DNA of 64,000 bases from assembly GCA_027257055.1 (NCBI GenBank), contig JAPVLO010000182.1, positions 1,054,001-1,118,000 on the forward strand, written 5' to 3'. A program made the position numbers and the translations under genes. Source of the stretch: Cephalopachus bancanus. Its lineage: Eukaryota; Chordata; Mammalia; Primates; Tarsiidae. This document shows positions 25,156-36,540 of the stretch, one piece after another. The notes beneath the pieces were generated by a model. The model did not search any database. It was given only the letters and a program-made list of their open reading frames with translations, and was not told the origin of the DNA. Within the stretch, counting starts at the first letter, position 1. Each line of letters starts with the position of its first letter.

Positions 25156-26090
25156 AGTAAATGCTAGTATTGTCAAATTCCACTTCATTGTGTTTATACA
25201 AGTTTGCACCACAAGCAATTAAGCACTTCTTTTTAATTTTCTTAAATTACAGATGAAAAAACTACTGCTTAGCAACCACCACGCTAAAAGTTTTTCTTTT
25301 CATGCTGGAGGGTGTAATTTTCTTTCTTCTATTTCAGCTCTCTTTGACTATAAAATCATATTTGAGTTTCGCAAATTCCACATTATGGTGACATACTTTT
25401 CCTTTTCACTAATTGCCTATCAGATACTTAGTGTTATAGAAACATTTTTGGTAGCAGGCCAAACTGGACTTAAGTTGTCATCACTCAGATGTTTTCTCTT
25501 GCTTGAATCTGAATGTTGTTTTACAGATTATTCTTACCTTGAATATCTCCTCTACAACAGTAAGGATTCTGTGAGTGGGGCGTGTGGGTTTTCTAAACTA
25601 AAGAAAAGGTGTAAACCTGGAGACAGACCCTAAAACAGTTGAGTTTTCAAGTCTATGTGAGGAAAAGAGGAACTGAGCACACTCCATTCTACAAGAACTT
25701 AAAATGAGAAACTTTTATGTTCAGGGTGCAAGAAAGAAAAAAATAAGCGCAGTACTTTCTGACCATTGTCCCTTGTATTATAGGAATATCCGGCAAAAAT
25801 AAATTCACATTCAAGGGATTATGACCTCCCTGGAAGGCCATGACATTGCAGGAGATCCACGGCTCTCTCCAGGCTCCTGAATTTTGATAGCACAGGACTA
25901 CCTTCTCCAATTCTCATAGGTGAGTTACCTTTCCCCACCATTAGCTTGCTCTTATTAAACAAAGCTTTACCTCTAACTGCTCTCTCCCACGGTCTTCTTT
26001 TGAAGACTCATGATCTCATATTCTAGGCTTCTATTTTACAAAAGAAATTTTATTACAAAAACAGTTATGAGCAAGAGTTTGGAACCTCTC
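25156..26090. other. Unassigned DNA
   Basis: It holds a 126-codon + strand open frame (25,253-25,633) with no recognised domain. There is no CpG island, Kozak-like context or splice pattern to support it as a gene. Confidence 0.4.
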
Positions 26091-26097
26091 TAATCTT

Positions 26098-26388
26098 TTT
26101 CTTTTTCTGAACTGGAGTCTCCTCTTGTCGCCTAGGCTGAAGTGCAGGGCACGCTCATGGCCACCGCAGCCTCCACCTGCTGGACTTAGGCAATCCTTCC
26201 ACCTCAGCCTTCCAAGTAGCTGGAACTACAGATGCACGCCACCACGTCTGGCTAGTTTTTTGTAATTTATTGTAGAGATGAGGTCTCATCAAGTTGTCCA
26301 GGGTGGTCTCGAACCAGCAGGCTCAGGCAATTCTCTCGCCTCGGCCTCCCAAAGTGCTGGGATTACAGGCTGAGCCACTGGGCCCAGT
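26098..26388 (-). mobile_element. Alu (dimeric), older copy, minus strand
   Basis: TGAACTGGAGTCTCCTCTTG through GGATTACAGGCTGAGCCACT. CTCTAATCT occurs at both edges (about 26,086 and 26,390), a plausible target duplication. More diverged than its neighbour. Confidence 0.9.
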
Positions 26389-26404
26389 CTCTAATCTCTC
26401 TCTC

Positions 26405-26671
26405 TTTTTTTTTTTTTGAGTTGGAGTCTCACTCTGTCGCCCTGACTGGAGTGCAGTGGCCGCTTCCGGCCACCGCAGCCTCGACCTGCTGGGCTCTGGC
26501 GATCCTTCCACCTCAGCCTTCCGAGTAGCTGGAACTATAGGCGTGTGCTACCACATCTGGCTGATTTTTTTATTTACTGTAGAGATAAGGTCTCTCGCCA
26601 AGTTGCCCAGGCGGGTCTCGAACCTCAGTCTCCCAAAGTGCGGGATTACAGGCTGAGCCACTGAGCCCAGC
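26405..26671 (-). mobile_element. Alu (dimeric), minus strand, with internal deletion
   Basis: Poly-T, TGAGTTGGAGTCTCACTCTG, to GAGCCACTGAGCCCAGCT. Part of the left arm (CCACTCACCTCGG.. region) is missing. It lies head-to-tail after the previous Alu. Confidence 0.93.
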
Positions 26672-27018
26672 TAAAAAAGACAGGACGTGCATTGACCGGG
26701 AAACGATAATCTCTTTTAAAGACAAAAAAAAAAAAATCCTCATTGTATTGTATTTACATAGTACAGGAGTCTATGAAATTTTGAAAAAAGTAAAAGTTCT
26801 TTCCTGAACTCCAGAGGTAACTTATGATAGTATTTATATGTTTTTATTTTAAAAAACAAATGAACACAAACTTCCAGTGATGGAAGCAGTTGAGAAATAC
26901 ACTGTCATGCACTGTTGCTGGATGGAGACATTGTTAACATTGTAGGTACATTAGGAGACAATTATTAAGATATAAATAAGTGTATCCTCAGAATTAGTCA
27001 TTCTACTTTTAGAAATTT

Positions 27019-27150
27019 ACTGTGCAGATATAAGATATATTCTCTTATATATACTGTGCAGATATAAGATATATTCTCTTACATATACTGTACAGATATA
27101 AGATACATTCTCATATTTACTGTGCAGATATCAGATATATAAGAATATAT
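27019..27150. repeat. 32-34-bp tandem repeat in the palindrome centre
   Basis: ACTGTGCAGATATAAGATAT-type units start at 27,019, 27,053, 27,087 and 27,119 and drift slightly. The last unit turns into AGATATATAAGAATATA, which pairs with the right arm. Confidence 0.9.
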
Positions 27151-27248
27151 ATGATATATAAGATATATGACATATATAAGATATATAAGAATATATCTGA
27201 TATCTGCACAGTAAATTTCTAAAAATAAAATGACTAATTCTGAGGATA

Positions 27249-27330
27249 CACTTATTTATATCTTAATAATTGTCTCCTAATGTATCTGTCACTTATTTAT
27301 ATCTTAATAATTGTCTCCTAATGTATCTAC
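27249..27330. repeat. 41-bp direct duplication in right arm
   Basis: CACTTATTTATATCTTAATA.. to ..AATGTATCTGT/AC is present twice head-to-tail (27,249-27,289 and 27,290-27,330). The left arm has it once, so it arose after the inverted duplication. Confidence 0.95.
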
Positions 27331-27737
27331 AAAGATGTTAACAATGTCTCCACCAGCAACAGTGCATGACAGTGTATTTCCCAACTGCTTCCATCACTGG
27401 GAGTTTGTGTTCATTTGTTTTTTAAAATAAAAACATGTAAATACTATCACCTCTTATGTGTACAAGTATATGTTTACAAAAGCTCACTGAAGTATTGTTT
27501 GTAATAGTAAACATATAAAAAACCCCAAATTTCCACCAAAGAGATTTTATAAACAAGTAATAATACTCTCAATCAACAAAATACTATGAAACTTGATTTT
27601 TTAAAAAAACTGAGGTACATATGTTTACTGACGGAGTTTGCAGGAGAAGAAAGCATGTGGGTATTTGTAACAAATCTATAAAAATACCTTTTTATTGGTA
27701 AAACACACGTATTTATCATTTTATTTATTAATTTCTT

Positions 27738-27965
27738 TTTGAGAGTTGGGGTCTTGCTCTGTCACCCAGGCTGGAGGACAGTGGCACAATCACAGCTTAC
27801 CATAGCCTCCAACTCCTGGTTTCAAGTGATTCTCCCACCTTGGCCTCTGAAGTCACGGGACTACAGACATGTGCCACTATGCCCAGCTAAAATTTTAATT
27901 TTTTGTTGCCCAGGCTGCTTTTGCACTCCTGGCCTCATGCAATCCTCTTGCCTGAAGAGCGTTTC
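27738..27965 (-). mobile_element. Old Alu, 3' part, minus strand
   Basis: GTCTTGCTCTGTCACCCAGG, CTCCAACTCCTGGTTTCAAG and CATGTGCCACTATGCCCAGC mark an AluJ-age copy. The distal half is degraded. Confidence 0.85.
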
Positions 27966-27969
27966 TCTT

Positions 27970-30515
27970 GGCAGTGGAATTCAAGAGTTGGGATAATATG
28001 TCAGGGAGTAGAACTTTTGTTTTGTATTTTTCTGTATACTTTGAATTCTTTAAATACAACATTTTAAACAAGCAATTACCATGTGCGTGGGCTTGACTCC
28101 CACTTGCAGTGCCCTCTTGCAGTAAATCATAATGCATTACCTTCCGACTTTTCCCCGAACGTTTTGTTTCTATTGTCTTTCCTTTTAATGGTCATGCTAT
28201 ATAATAGAAGGAAATGGCTGAGTTTTGTGCAAGTTATGGTAGGACTGGTAAAGAAAAGCAAGTTGGGCTTTGTTTTACATAATTCTTAGTTCTGTTACAA
28301 TACCACACATAAATTCCCAGGCAACACACCAAGATATGCTTAAGCCAAAAGAAAAAGAGCAAGAGATTTGAAGTGGAGAGCTCAGGATGGAGGTGTGTAG
28401 CACACCTGACTCCCTGACCACGATCCTTACATTCCTAATTGTTTGTTACATTTTCTAGAGACCAGAGACCATGAAAGAGTTTTTGCATACCAAAATCACA
28501 TCACAATTATAAAATGTGGATGCTTAGTTACTTTGTTATTGGGGAAGATTTGGCCAGTATTTATTTGAGAAAGATCAAGAATTATTAGAACTTATTAGAC
28601 TAAAGCTTTATGCAATAATATCTTTTGATTTTGGACCATAAAATTTTTCACAGCTACACAGATAACTACAGGCTAACCCTCACAGCTGGCTACCGGACTG
28701 CAGCGCCATCAGCATACCGCTGCGAGAATTTGCAATTGTATCTCAGAATTACAGCATATTTTTGGTTGTGTCATTCCACAGTACTGACATCTTCCAAAAG
28801 TACTGGATGGCATACGTAAATTAAAATAAAATGAGTATTTAATTTCATTTTTAGAATACTTAATAATTTTCAATTCCCCTGGAAAACTGGGAGTTTCTTG
28901 GTCCGTTTCAAAGCCCGGTTAGCAATCCCTGCCAGAGATGACAACTAGCATCAACTGCTTCTGAGATGTCAGGGATGGTATGAAATGGCACCAGAGCTTG
29001 TCACTGTCACTGTCTGATTTGAATTTCTTAAAAAATCAAGAGTCGTCTCCCTGACTAGGTACCTGAACATTGTTGCTGTTTGAAGATTTCCTGAAACCCT
29101 TTGTTGCTGATTAAGGGAAAGGAAAGCCTGGGCAATTCACCCACTGCCCCTGACCAATTCCAGTCACAGAAAACCATCTGTGTCTGGCTAAGCCCAGAAC
29201 AATTGACTTCCCTGTGCAACAAGTAACAGCATCTCCCATCATTCCTCTGGCCCATCCAAACATGGATGTTTGCTTCAGTTTGGAAGTGACTGAATGCCTG
29301 GGTGGTTTCTGTGTCAGTTGTGGGAAAACAAACTAACATCTGCAACCCGCTTTAGAGCATTTTAGAGCATTTTCCCCTCTTCAATATTCTGTGCTTTTTC
29401 TCACACAACCACACATTGGAGGGCAATTAAAATAAAGTTTTATGATGTGCTCAACCTACCCCCCTCCTCAGCCCGTCAGATCAGGCTGCAAAGTGTCACT
29501 GGTGAGTATTTACTCGAAAACTGTGAGAACGGTTTTTATGTTTTCTTAGAAATAATCAAAATGGAATTTGAATTATATTCCAGCCTTCCAAAATGAAAGT
29601 TGAATTTCAGGTGTTTCAAATATTGCCCAAACCAGTACCTACACTGTTTAGTGTATTCAGTTCAATTAAGCAATTATGTATCGAGCATTCACTGTGCGTG
29701 GCGTATATGCCACACAATCTCAAGCAAGGTTGGTCGTGTTGGAGATGGGACAGAGTGTGAGAGATCCTATAAGATATGGGAGTACAGGGCACGGAGGGAG
29801 CACCAGGAGGGGCACACACTCCATCTTGGGAGAAGAGCATTTCTCATGTGGCTTCACATTTTCACAGAATGTTAAGGAGACACATACTGTTTGGATTATA
29901 GAAAGTGGTGTGAAAGCATCCTGTTTGGGAAAAGCAAATGAAAACATGTATTTTTTCCCCCTTGGCTTGGTCCGGGTTCATCATATTTTCTCCAAGTTCC
30001 TCCACTTATCAAGGGCTTGAGGCTCCTTGTGAGCTGCACAGGATGATGGCTCTACATAGAATCCTGGGAAAGGGTCTGAAAATGCCTGTGTCATGCCAGG
30101 GTATGGGCGGTGGTGAGGGAAGAGCCCAGGCGGTGTCACCAGGGCAAAAGAAAAGACACACGCAACACAGCTGGCTCTGCGTAGCAGAACAATTGAGGCC
30201 AAGGGAGGGCAAGGCCAAGAGCCCAAACCTTGATGAGTGTCAAACCAATCGAATGACTGGTCTACTTTTGAGATTCTCTTCTCTACCCTGTCTACCCCAG
30301 TGCTGTCCTCCAAGCAGGGTTAGGTGCCCCTCCGAACCTCCACATAAAGCCCATTTCTCTCCCTGGTGACACTTGCTTTGGGTGGAGCAATTGTCTGTTC
30401 ACCTGTCATTTCTATTAAGTTGGGAGTGTGTAATAGTTCAAGACTGCTCTTTTATCTCCAAGATATTACCATAGTGTTTGGCTCAGAGTACCTTTCAGAA
30501 AATGTTTCTCTGACC
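27970..30515. other. Unassigned DNA
   Basis: No repeat or exon is recognised with confidence. Paired open frames on both strands at 29,600-30,370 (up to 143 codons) have no recognisable domain and no CpG-island or splice support. Confidence 0.4.
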
Positions 30516-30519
30516 ACAC

Positions 30520-31695
30520 GCACAAGATTAAAACAAGACCCCTACCTATCACCATACACAAAAAGTCAACTCTAAATGAATCAAAGACTTAAACGTAAAA
30601 CCTCAAATTGTAAGAACCTTAGAAAATGCAGGAGACACCCTTATGAAAATTGGAACTGGCAACCAATTCTGGCCAAAAGTGCCCATGTGCCCAAGTACCC
30701 ATGCCATAAGAGATAAGATAGACAAGTGGGACCTCATCAAACTGACAAGCTTCTGCAAAGCCAAAGAAACCACCAGGAGAGCGGGAAGACAGCCCACAGA
30801 CTGGGAAAAAATATTTGCCAACTGTATGTCTGACAAAGGCCTAACATCTAGGATCTACAAGGAACTCAAACATGCCGAAAAGAAAAAAACAAACAGCCCC
30901 ATTACAAATAGACACTTCTCAAAAGAAGACGTATGAGCAGGCAAGAGATACACGAAAAAATGCTCAGACTCACTAGTCATCAAAGAAACGCAAATTAAAA
31001 CCACACCGAGATACCACTTCACTCTAGTCAGGATGACTGTCATCAATAATTTGTAAAACAACAGAAGCTGAAGTGGATGCGGCGAAAAGGGAACACTTCT
31101 ACACTGCTGGTGGAAGTATAAACAAGTACAACCTCTGTGGAAAACGGTTTGGCGATTCCTAAAAGATCCAAAAATCAACCTTCCATATGACCCCGCAATC
31201 CCCCTACTGGGAATATACCCGAAGGAACTCAAATCACTCTGTGAAAAAGATATCTGCACACGCATGTTTACTGCAGCATTGTTCACAATAGCAAAACCAT
31301 GGAACCAATCATGCTTCCTATCAAAAGAAGACTGGGAAAAAAAAGTGGTACATATACATGATGAAATATCATGCAGTCATAAAGAAGGACAAAATTATGA
31401 ACTTTGCAGCAACTTGGATGGACTTGGAGTCTACAATACTGAGTTATCTATCACAGAAACAAAGAACTGAGTGTCACATGCTCTCCCTCATAAGTGGACC
31501 TTGATCAATTATGGTAATACTATAAGAAAAGGACTGGCAGTAGCAGGAAACTGCCAGGGGGGTGGGGAGGGGCGGGATTGGCAGTAGTGGGAATCTGCAG
31601 GTGGGAGGGGGAATACCTCATCAACAAGGGTACCTGCATAATGTACATCTGTATACCTAACCGTGAATTGTACCCCACATCTTTAAAAAATTTTA
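30520..31695 (+). mobile_element. 5'-truncated L1, plus strand
   Basis: Starts in the ORF2 3' third (GGAGACACCCTTATGAAAAT) and runs to the 3' end TGTATACCTAACCGTGAATT and an A-rich tail. A 97-codon ORF2 piece (30,643-30,936) is still open but truncated: it holds the C-terminal region of ORF2p without the endonuclease or reverse transcriptase core. Relatively well preserved, so younger than the L1M copies. Confidence 0.85.
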
Positions 31696-31770
31696 AAAAG
31701 ATAAAAAAGAAAGAAAATTTTCTATTTTTTAAATTAAGCACACATACACATATGCTGGAAATCCCTAAAG

Positions 31771-31806
31771 ACAGACAGACACACACACACTCTCTCTCTC
31801 TCTCTC
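31771..31806. repeat. (GACA)/(CA)/(CT) short simple repeat
   Basis: GACAGACAGACACACACACA followed by CTCTCTCTCTCTCTCTC. Confidence 0.9.
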
Positions 31807-32415
31807 AATCCCATTGCTTTTTAAAAAAAATTACACAAATATGTAAAAGTTCCCGTTTCGTATCCGCGACCTTTTTCCTTTGCTAAAACAGATATATCAA
31901 CATATACGGCAAACTGAGGCAAGTAATAAATGAGTTAATAAACAAAAATAACAGAGCTGAAAAAGACTTGGGTCCTAACACAGCACACCAGCTCAGGATC
32001 AGCTGCCTTTTAAAGTCTCTTCCCTGGGTGAGAAGCATTCTCGAGAAGCCTCTCTGGGAGGTTTGCTGAAAATACACGACTGGATGACAGACAAAGGGAC
32101 AGAAAACACCCTTGTCTGTCGGAATCGTGTCTGTGGAGCAGGCGCCCACCTTCTGCATCTAGCGGCTGAGCACCAGTCTTGTCAGGCACAATCCTTCATT
32201 CGGGGTTCAGTGTTCCCTAGCCATAGCCACAGCTGCGAGCTTGCAAGCTTCTTGAGAGCAAGACCATGTTGTTCGCATTGTATTGTTACACACAGTATCT
32301 GGTACAGTGTTCCATCAAAAAAAGGGGGGCGCTCAATAGCTATGTATTAAATAATGAATTAATACACTGTTCTTGCCTTACTTGCCTAGCATTTTCTCTT
32401 AAGATACAGTGAATA
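31807..32415. other. Unassigned DNA
   Basis: No gene or repeat recognised. ORFs in it are short and unsupported. Confidence 0.4.
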
Positions 32416-33121
32416 GAACTTGTATCAGTTTCCTATTGCTGTTCTAACAAATTATCACAAGCTTGGCCACTTAAAACAACACAAATGTATTATCTTATAG
32501 TTCTAGGGGTAAGAAGTCAAAAAATCAAGGTATTGGAAGGCCTGTTTTCCATCTGGAGGCTCTAGGGAAGAATCCATCCTTTTCTTTTCTTTTTTTTTTT
32601 TGAGTTGAAGTCTCACTCTGTCGCCCAGACTGGAGTGCAGTGGCCGCTCCTGGCCATTGCAGCCTCAACCTGCTGGGCTGCGGCGATCCTCCTGCCTCAG
32701 CCTTCCAAGTTGCTGGAACTACAGGCGCGCGCTACCATGCCTGGCTAATTTTTTTTTGATTTATTGTAGAGATGAGGTCTCGCCAAATTGCCCAGGCAGG
32801 TCGCAAACCCACAGGCTCAGGCAATCCACTCACCTCGGCCTCCCAAAGGAATCCAACCTTTTCTTTTCCACCTGCATTTCTTGGTTTGGGGCCCCCTTCC
32901 ATCTTCCAACCTCTGTCTCCACATCACATTCCTTTTTTGACTTCAGTTTTCCTGCCTCTTTATTAAAAGAATCCCTGGAATTATATTGGTTTTGCCAGAA
33001 TAAGCAAGGATAATCTCCTAATCTCAAGGTTCTTAAATTAATCGCATCTGCAAAGTTCCTTTTGCCATGTTTTAGAGATTAGGATGGAGACATCTTTGGG
33101 ACCCATTATTCTGTCTACCAT
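32416..33121 (-). mobile_element. MaLR/MLT-like LTR relic split by an Alu
   Basis: CTTGTATCAGTTTCCTATTG at the left edge, then ATTATCTTATAGTTCTAGGG and TCTGGAGGCTCTAGGGAAGA. After the Alu it continues with CTCCTAATCTCAAGGTTCTT, TAATCGCATCTGCAAAGTTC and TTATTCTGTCTACCATGG. This is the reverse complement of a common ancient mammalian LTR-like repeat. The exact family is uncertain. Confidence 0.6.
32589..32849 (-). mobile_element. 5'-truncated Alu, minus strand
   Basis: Flanked by a near-perfect 18-base duplication AATCC(A)TCCTTTTCTTTT (32,571-32,588 and 32,850-32,867; one difference). It ends at GGCCTCCCAAAGG, so it lacks the first ~35 bases of the element. Confidence 0.95.
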
Positions 33122-33237
33122 GGAGGCCTTGGGCAGAGAGACAGAAGATCTGCACACTTACTAGTCCAGACTCCTTCTAAATTGCAGTTTGATCTCATTT
33201 GCTTTCCCTCCTTGATCTCAGTGTCCTTACCTGAAAA

Positions 33238-33640
33238 CTGAGGAGATTCATTCAACAAACATGTTACTAGACATGTACATTCTGAACTCTGGGGAGACAG
33301 AAAAAAGTAGACAAAAGTGCCTGCTCTCACGCTGCTTATATTCTGGAGGAGGAGAAAAGAAAGTAATATACGTTGGGTGATAAGTGCCGAGGATTGGTGG
33401 GGCGGGGGAAAGCCCCTGGGAAGGCGCCAGATAGGGAGATGGAGATGGAGAATGCAGGTTATTCAGGTCTTCCAAGTCTTGATGAGAACTTCAGAGTTTT
33501 CCAAGTGACTTGGAAAGCCACTTGGAGGGTTTGAGCAGAGGAGTGGCTATGATCGGGCTTCTATTTTAATAGGCCACTCTTGCGGCTCATTGAGTGGGGC
33601 AAGGGGCATCCGCTGAAGGGGGCAAGGGTGGAAGCAGGGA
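33238..33640 (-). mobile_element. L2 LINE relic, minus strand
   Basis: ATTCATTCAACAAACATG, then AAGTGCCTGCTCTCACGCTG, TATATTCTGGAGG, and further on GGCCACTTGGAGGGTTTGAG and CAGAGGAGTGGCTATGATC follow inverted L2 in order. Confidence 0.6.
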
Positions 33641-34981
33641 GATGTCTTAATCCGTCTTGTTCTCACTGAGATGATCACCGGCAGTGACAATGTAAGTGCT
33701 TAAGTGTAGCCATGCTGTGCAGGGTGGTGTGTGTTGACCAGAAGAGAGGCCCCACGAAGTGTGTGCTCATTCTCATTGTCACTGGTCTTATGGGTTTGTA
33801 CTGAGTTATCTCGTTGCTAATACTGTTAAAACGGGGAGACTTGAGTTTACACCACCACATTCATGCTCTAGAATGGTGACGGTCTTGCTGTATTTCAATG
33901 CATGGACAAGAAATCTTCCCTTCAGCACTCAGCATTTGCATGGTGGGATCCATCTCCCAGTCCTCCATGGAGCACCAGCGCCTTGACAGGACCCTGGCTG
34001 ACAGAGGGTGGCGATCAGTGCAGGATGGGAACGAGGGCAGAGAGAGGAGCTAAGGATGCTGCCCTTCCAATCCCGTTTGTCTCTGAGGTTTCAGAGTGGG
34101 AAGACGGGCGAGCCAAGGAAGGCGGTGCAAGTGGTGACATGTAAGGAGTATCACGAGTGCTACTTGGGATGATACAGAGACGGCCTTTTCGGTCGTTTAG
34201 TTTCGTGGGCAGCTGGCGAGCCTGCAGTACGTGTTTTCTGAATGTGAGAATAACATGAATGAGTAAAGACACTGGCGCCTTGGCCTGACAAGCTCAAGAG
34301 CGAAATGGTTCTGCCTGAGCCTCCCGCTTACCCAGCCTCCAGGGTCACCCCGCACACCAGCTCTCAAACTGTGCCCCACCTCCACCCCAGGAGATGCATG
34401 TGATATATTAGAAGATTCCTTAGTTCACCTTTGTTTTGAATTTATTATGTAATGATTTTCTCACTGACAACACTCTTTTCAAGTTAGTCCTATCTCGGTT
34501 CAATTTCTCTAACACTAGACTATCCAAGACACAATTTCTGGGTCGTCCACAGATTCACAAAGTAATAATTAAAGAATAATTGAGGTCCCAGTGAGACCAT
34601 CTGTCAAAATTAGAGGACAGTTCAGCCTGTTATCCTGTAGGTACATTTCCAAAATACTGGATGATTCTTGAATTAAAAATGTAACAAAACTTACATGAGT
34701 ATAAGCTTATATGTTAAGGGCTGGAAAGTACCTCGAGAGCCATCTGATTCAAACATTCCCATATTTTTTCAGACTTAAAAAAAATAGGCTCAAAAATTAA
34801 GGATTTTCTAATGTTACTTTACTGTGACAACACAGTTGGGACAGGAAATAAAGTTCCATATTCTTTTCAGTGCACCCAGTGCCTCCCAGGAACACAATCA
34901 CTTTTCTCCTGCTTCCTACTGCCTCAGCCCTCCTCATGGACGCTTACCTTCTTAGATTACAACTGATATGAACAGAGCCTT
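33641..34981. other. Unassigned DNA
   Basis: No confident call. GC content is moderate around 33,900-34,380, but there is no CpG island or coding signature that I trust. Confidence 0.4.
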
Positions 34982-34996
34982 AAAAAGAGAAGCTGG

Positions 34997-35297
34997 CCGG
35001 GCTCGGTGGCTCAGCCTGTAATCCCGCGCCTTTGGGAGGCTGAGGTGAGTGGATTGCCTGAGCCCGCGGGTTCGAGACCAGCCTGGGGCAGCGAGACCTC
35101 ATCTCTACAATAAATCAAAAAATTAGCTGGGCGTGGTAGTGCATGCCTGTAATTCTGGCTACTCGGAAGGCTGAGGAGGAAGGATCGCCGGAGCCCAGCA
35201 GGTCGAGGCTGCAGTGGCCGCTTTGCCGGAAGCGGCCACTGCACTCCAGTCTGGGTGACAGAGTGAGACTCCAACTCAAAAAAAAAAAAAAAAAAAA
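34997..35297 (+). mobile_element. Full-length Alu, plus strand (reference copy)
   Basis: CCGGGCTCGGTGGCTCAGCC to a 26-base A tail, flanked by the perfect 15-base duplication AAAAAGAGAAGCTGG (34,982-34,996 and 35,298-35,312). Intact Pol III box A and B-type regions. The right arm contains a perfect 10-base inverted repeat GTGGCCGCTT/AAGCGGCCAC (about 35,214-35,239) that related copies share in variant form. Confidence 0.97.
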
Positions 35298-35756
35298 AAA
35301 AAGAGAAGCTGGCAGACAGAGAGCTTAATGCTACATTGGAAGATGATGCAAGCACAAGGACTGGATCCAGAAATAAATCATATCTTCACATAGTGTTTAC
35401 AGAAATTGTTTTGAAAAATTTCCGTAGAAATTATTTTGCCCACCACAGGAATGCTACTCTCTCTCTCCCACAGGGATTTTGCTAAGCAGAAAGGGAAGCA
35501 GAACAGAGGAAGAGTAGTAATTTAGATTTATATATAAAACATTAGTTGGAACCTAAGTAATAACCCTTAACTAATCAGAATATTTTATGCATTCTGCTTT
35601 TTAGCAGAAAGAGCAAACCACAAGAAAGCATGCATATATCAGAGAATTAAAAAATGCTTCCAGGGTTTATCTTAGGTTCAAAAAAATTTTCCCCCAATTC
35701 CCTGCACTGTCTATCTTTAAAATATACCACTGCATGGCTCTCCCTCCCCCTCCCAT

Positions 35757-35895
35757 GTGTTGATTTATTCATTTGATCAATCTGCCAATATTTATTGAGC
35801 CCCTCTTTGATGTGTCAAGTACTCTAAGTCAGAGATGAAGACAAAAGTCTTGCCTTCAAGAAGTTTAATGCCTGGTTAGAAAATTATCCTAAAAG
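35757..35895 (-). mobile_element. L2 LINE 3' relic
   Basis: CAATATTTATTGAGCCCCTC, then AGTCTTGCCTTCAAGAAGTT, the inverted L2 3' end. Confidence 0.6.
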
Positions 35896-36365
35896 GACTT
35901 AATTTTTATCACATTTTCATAATTAAGATGGTTATATTTCTAGTTCTATAAATAGATAGTAGTTCTATACTGAATATTTCCATTTCGCTTTCCAAGTCCA
36001 TTGTTTACCATCTTGCATCCTGTTCTGTGCATCTGGGGAGGGGGGCGTGGCTGGTGGGGAGAGACTGGCCATTATGGACCAGACAAGTCACATTTCTTTG
36101 TCCTGAGGCTCATCAAATGAGAGGAACCAAAAGATCAAAAGACCAGAGGGTGAGAGGAGAAAGAGGAAGGGGTATTTACTTATTGCCCTACCCCCTCCCC
36201 AGCACACATAACTTGTTCCTCATACCAGCTAAGCTGTAGGGGGACAGTGGCTCCATTGCACTCCTCAAGGCCACGCAACTGTTACATAGTCATGTTCTTT
36301 AACTCTTTCTTGGGCTAGCAGCTGTCATACAAATCACGGCGATTGGCAATTAAAAAATAAGCATA
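35896..36365. other. Unassigned DNA
   Basis: Nothing recognised. Confidence 0.5.
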
Positions 36366-36540
36366 TATTTGGTGGGGGCTAGGGGATGAGTTAGGATTTG
36401 GGTTAGGGGTCAGGCAGGGGTTAGTTTTTAGGGTTAATGATTCGGCAATGAGGTTGGGGTTTGGAAGTTAGGAGTTCGGTTTGAGTTAGGGTTACGGATG
36501 GGATTAGAGTTCAGGTGAGTTTGGAATTAGGCATTAGAGT
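36366..36540 (+). repeat. Degenerate telomere-like G-rich tract
   Basis: GGGTTAGGGGTCAGG, TTAGTTTTTAGGGTTAATGA, GAGTTAGGGTTACGG and other TTAGG/GTTAGG units are spaced irregularly over 175 bases, with nearly all G on the + strand. It may be an eroded interstitial telomeric repeat or a GTTAGG-type minisatellite. Confidence 0.6.

Larger units (their letters stand above)
26812..27455. repeat. Long inverted repeat (~215-bp arms)
   Basis: The left arm (26,812-27,030) is the near-exact reverse complement of the right arm (27,201-27,455). For example, CACTGTCATGCACTGTTGCT at 26,900-26,919 pairs with AGCAACAGTGCATGACAGTG at 27,355. Only a handful of mismatches were seen by eye, plus one 41-base duplication in the right arm. 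The ~170-base centre is itself AT-rich and partly palindromic. A transcript through it would fold into a long double-stranded hairpin. Origin unknown: no transposon terminal repeat or target duplication was identified. Confidence 0.92.

Noticed and set aside
25253..25633. 126-codon plus-strand open frame
   Set aside because: Unique sequence, but with no exon boundaries, no CpG island and no recognisable protein feature.
29600..30369. Paired open frames on both strands (91-143 codons)
   Set aside because: Sense and antisense frames cover the same DNA, and none shows a motif.
30643..30936. 97-codon frame as a host gene
   Set aside because: It is a truncated piece of L1 ORF2, lacking the endonuclease and reverse transcriptase core.
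33775..33805. Y RNA-like motif GAGTTATCTCGTTG
   Set aside because: Only a short match; no flanking Y RNA stem or terminator.
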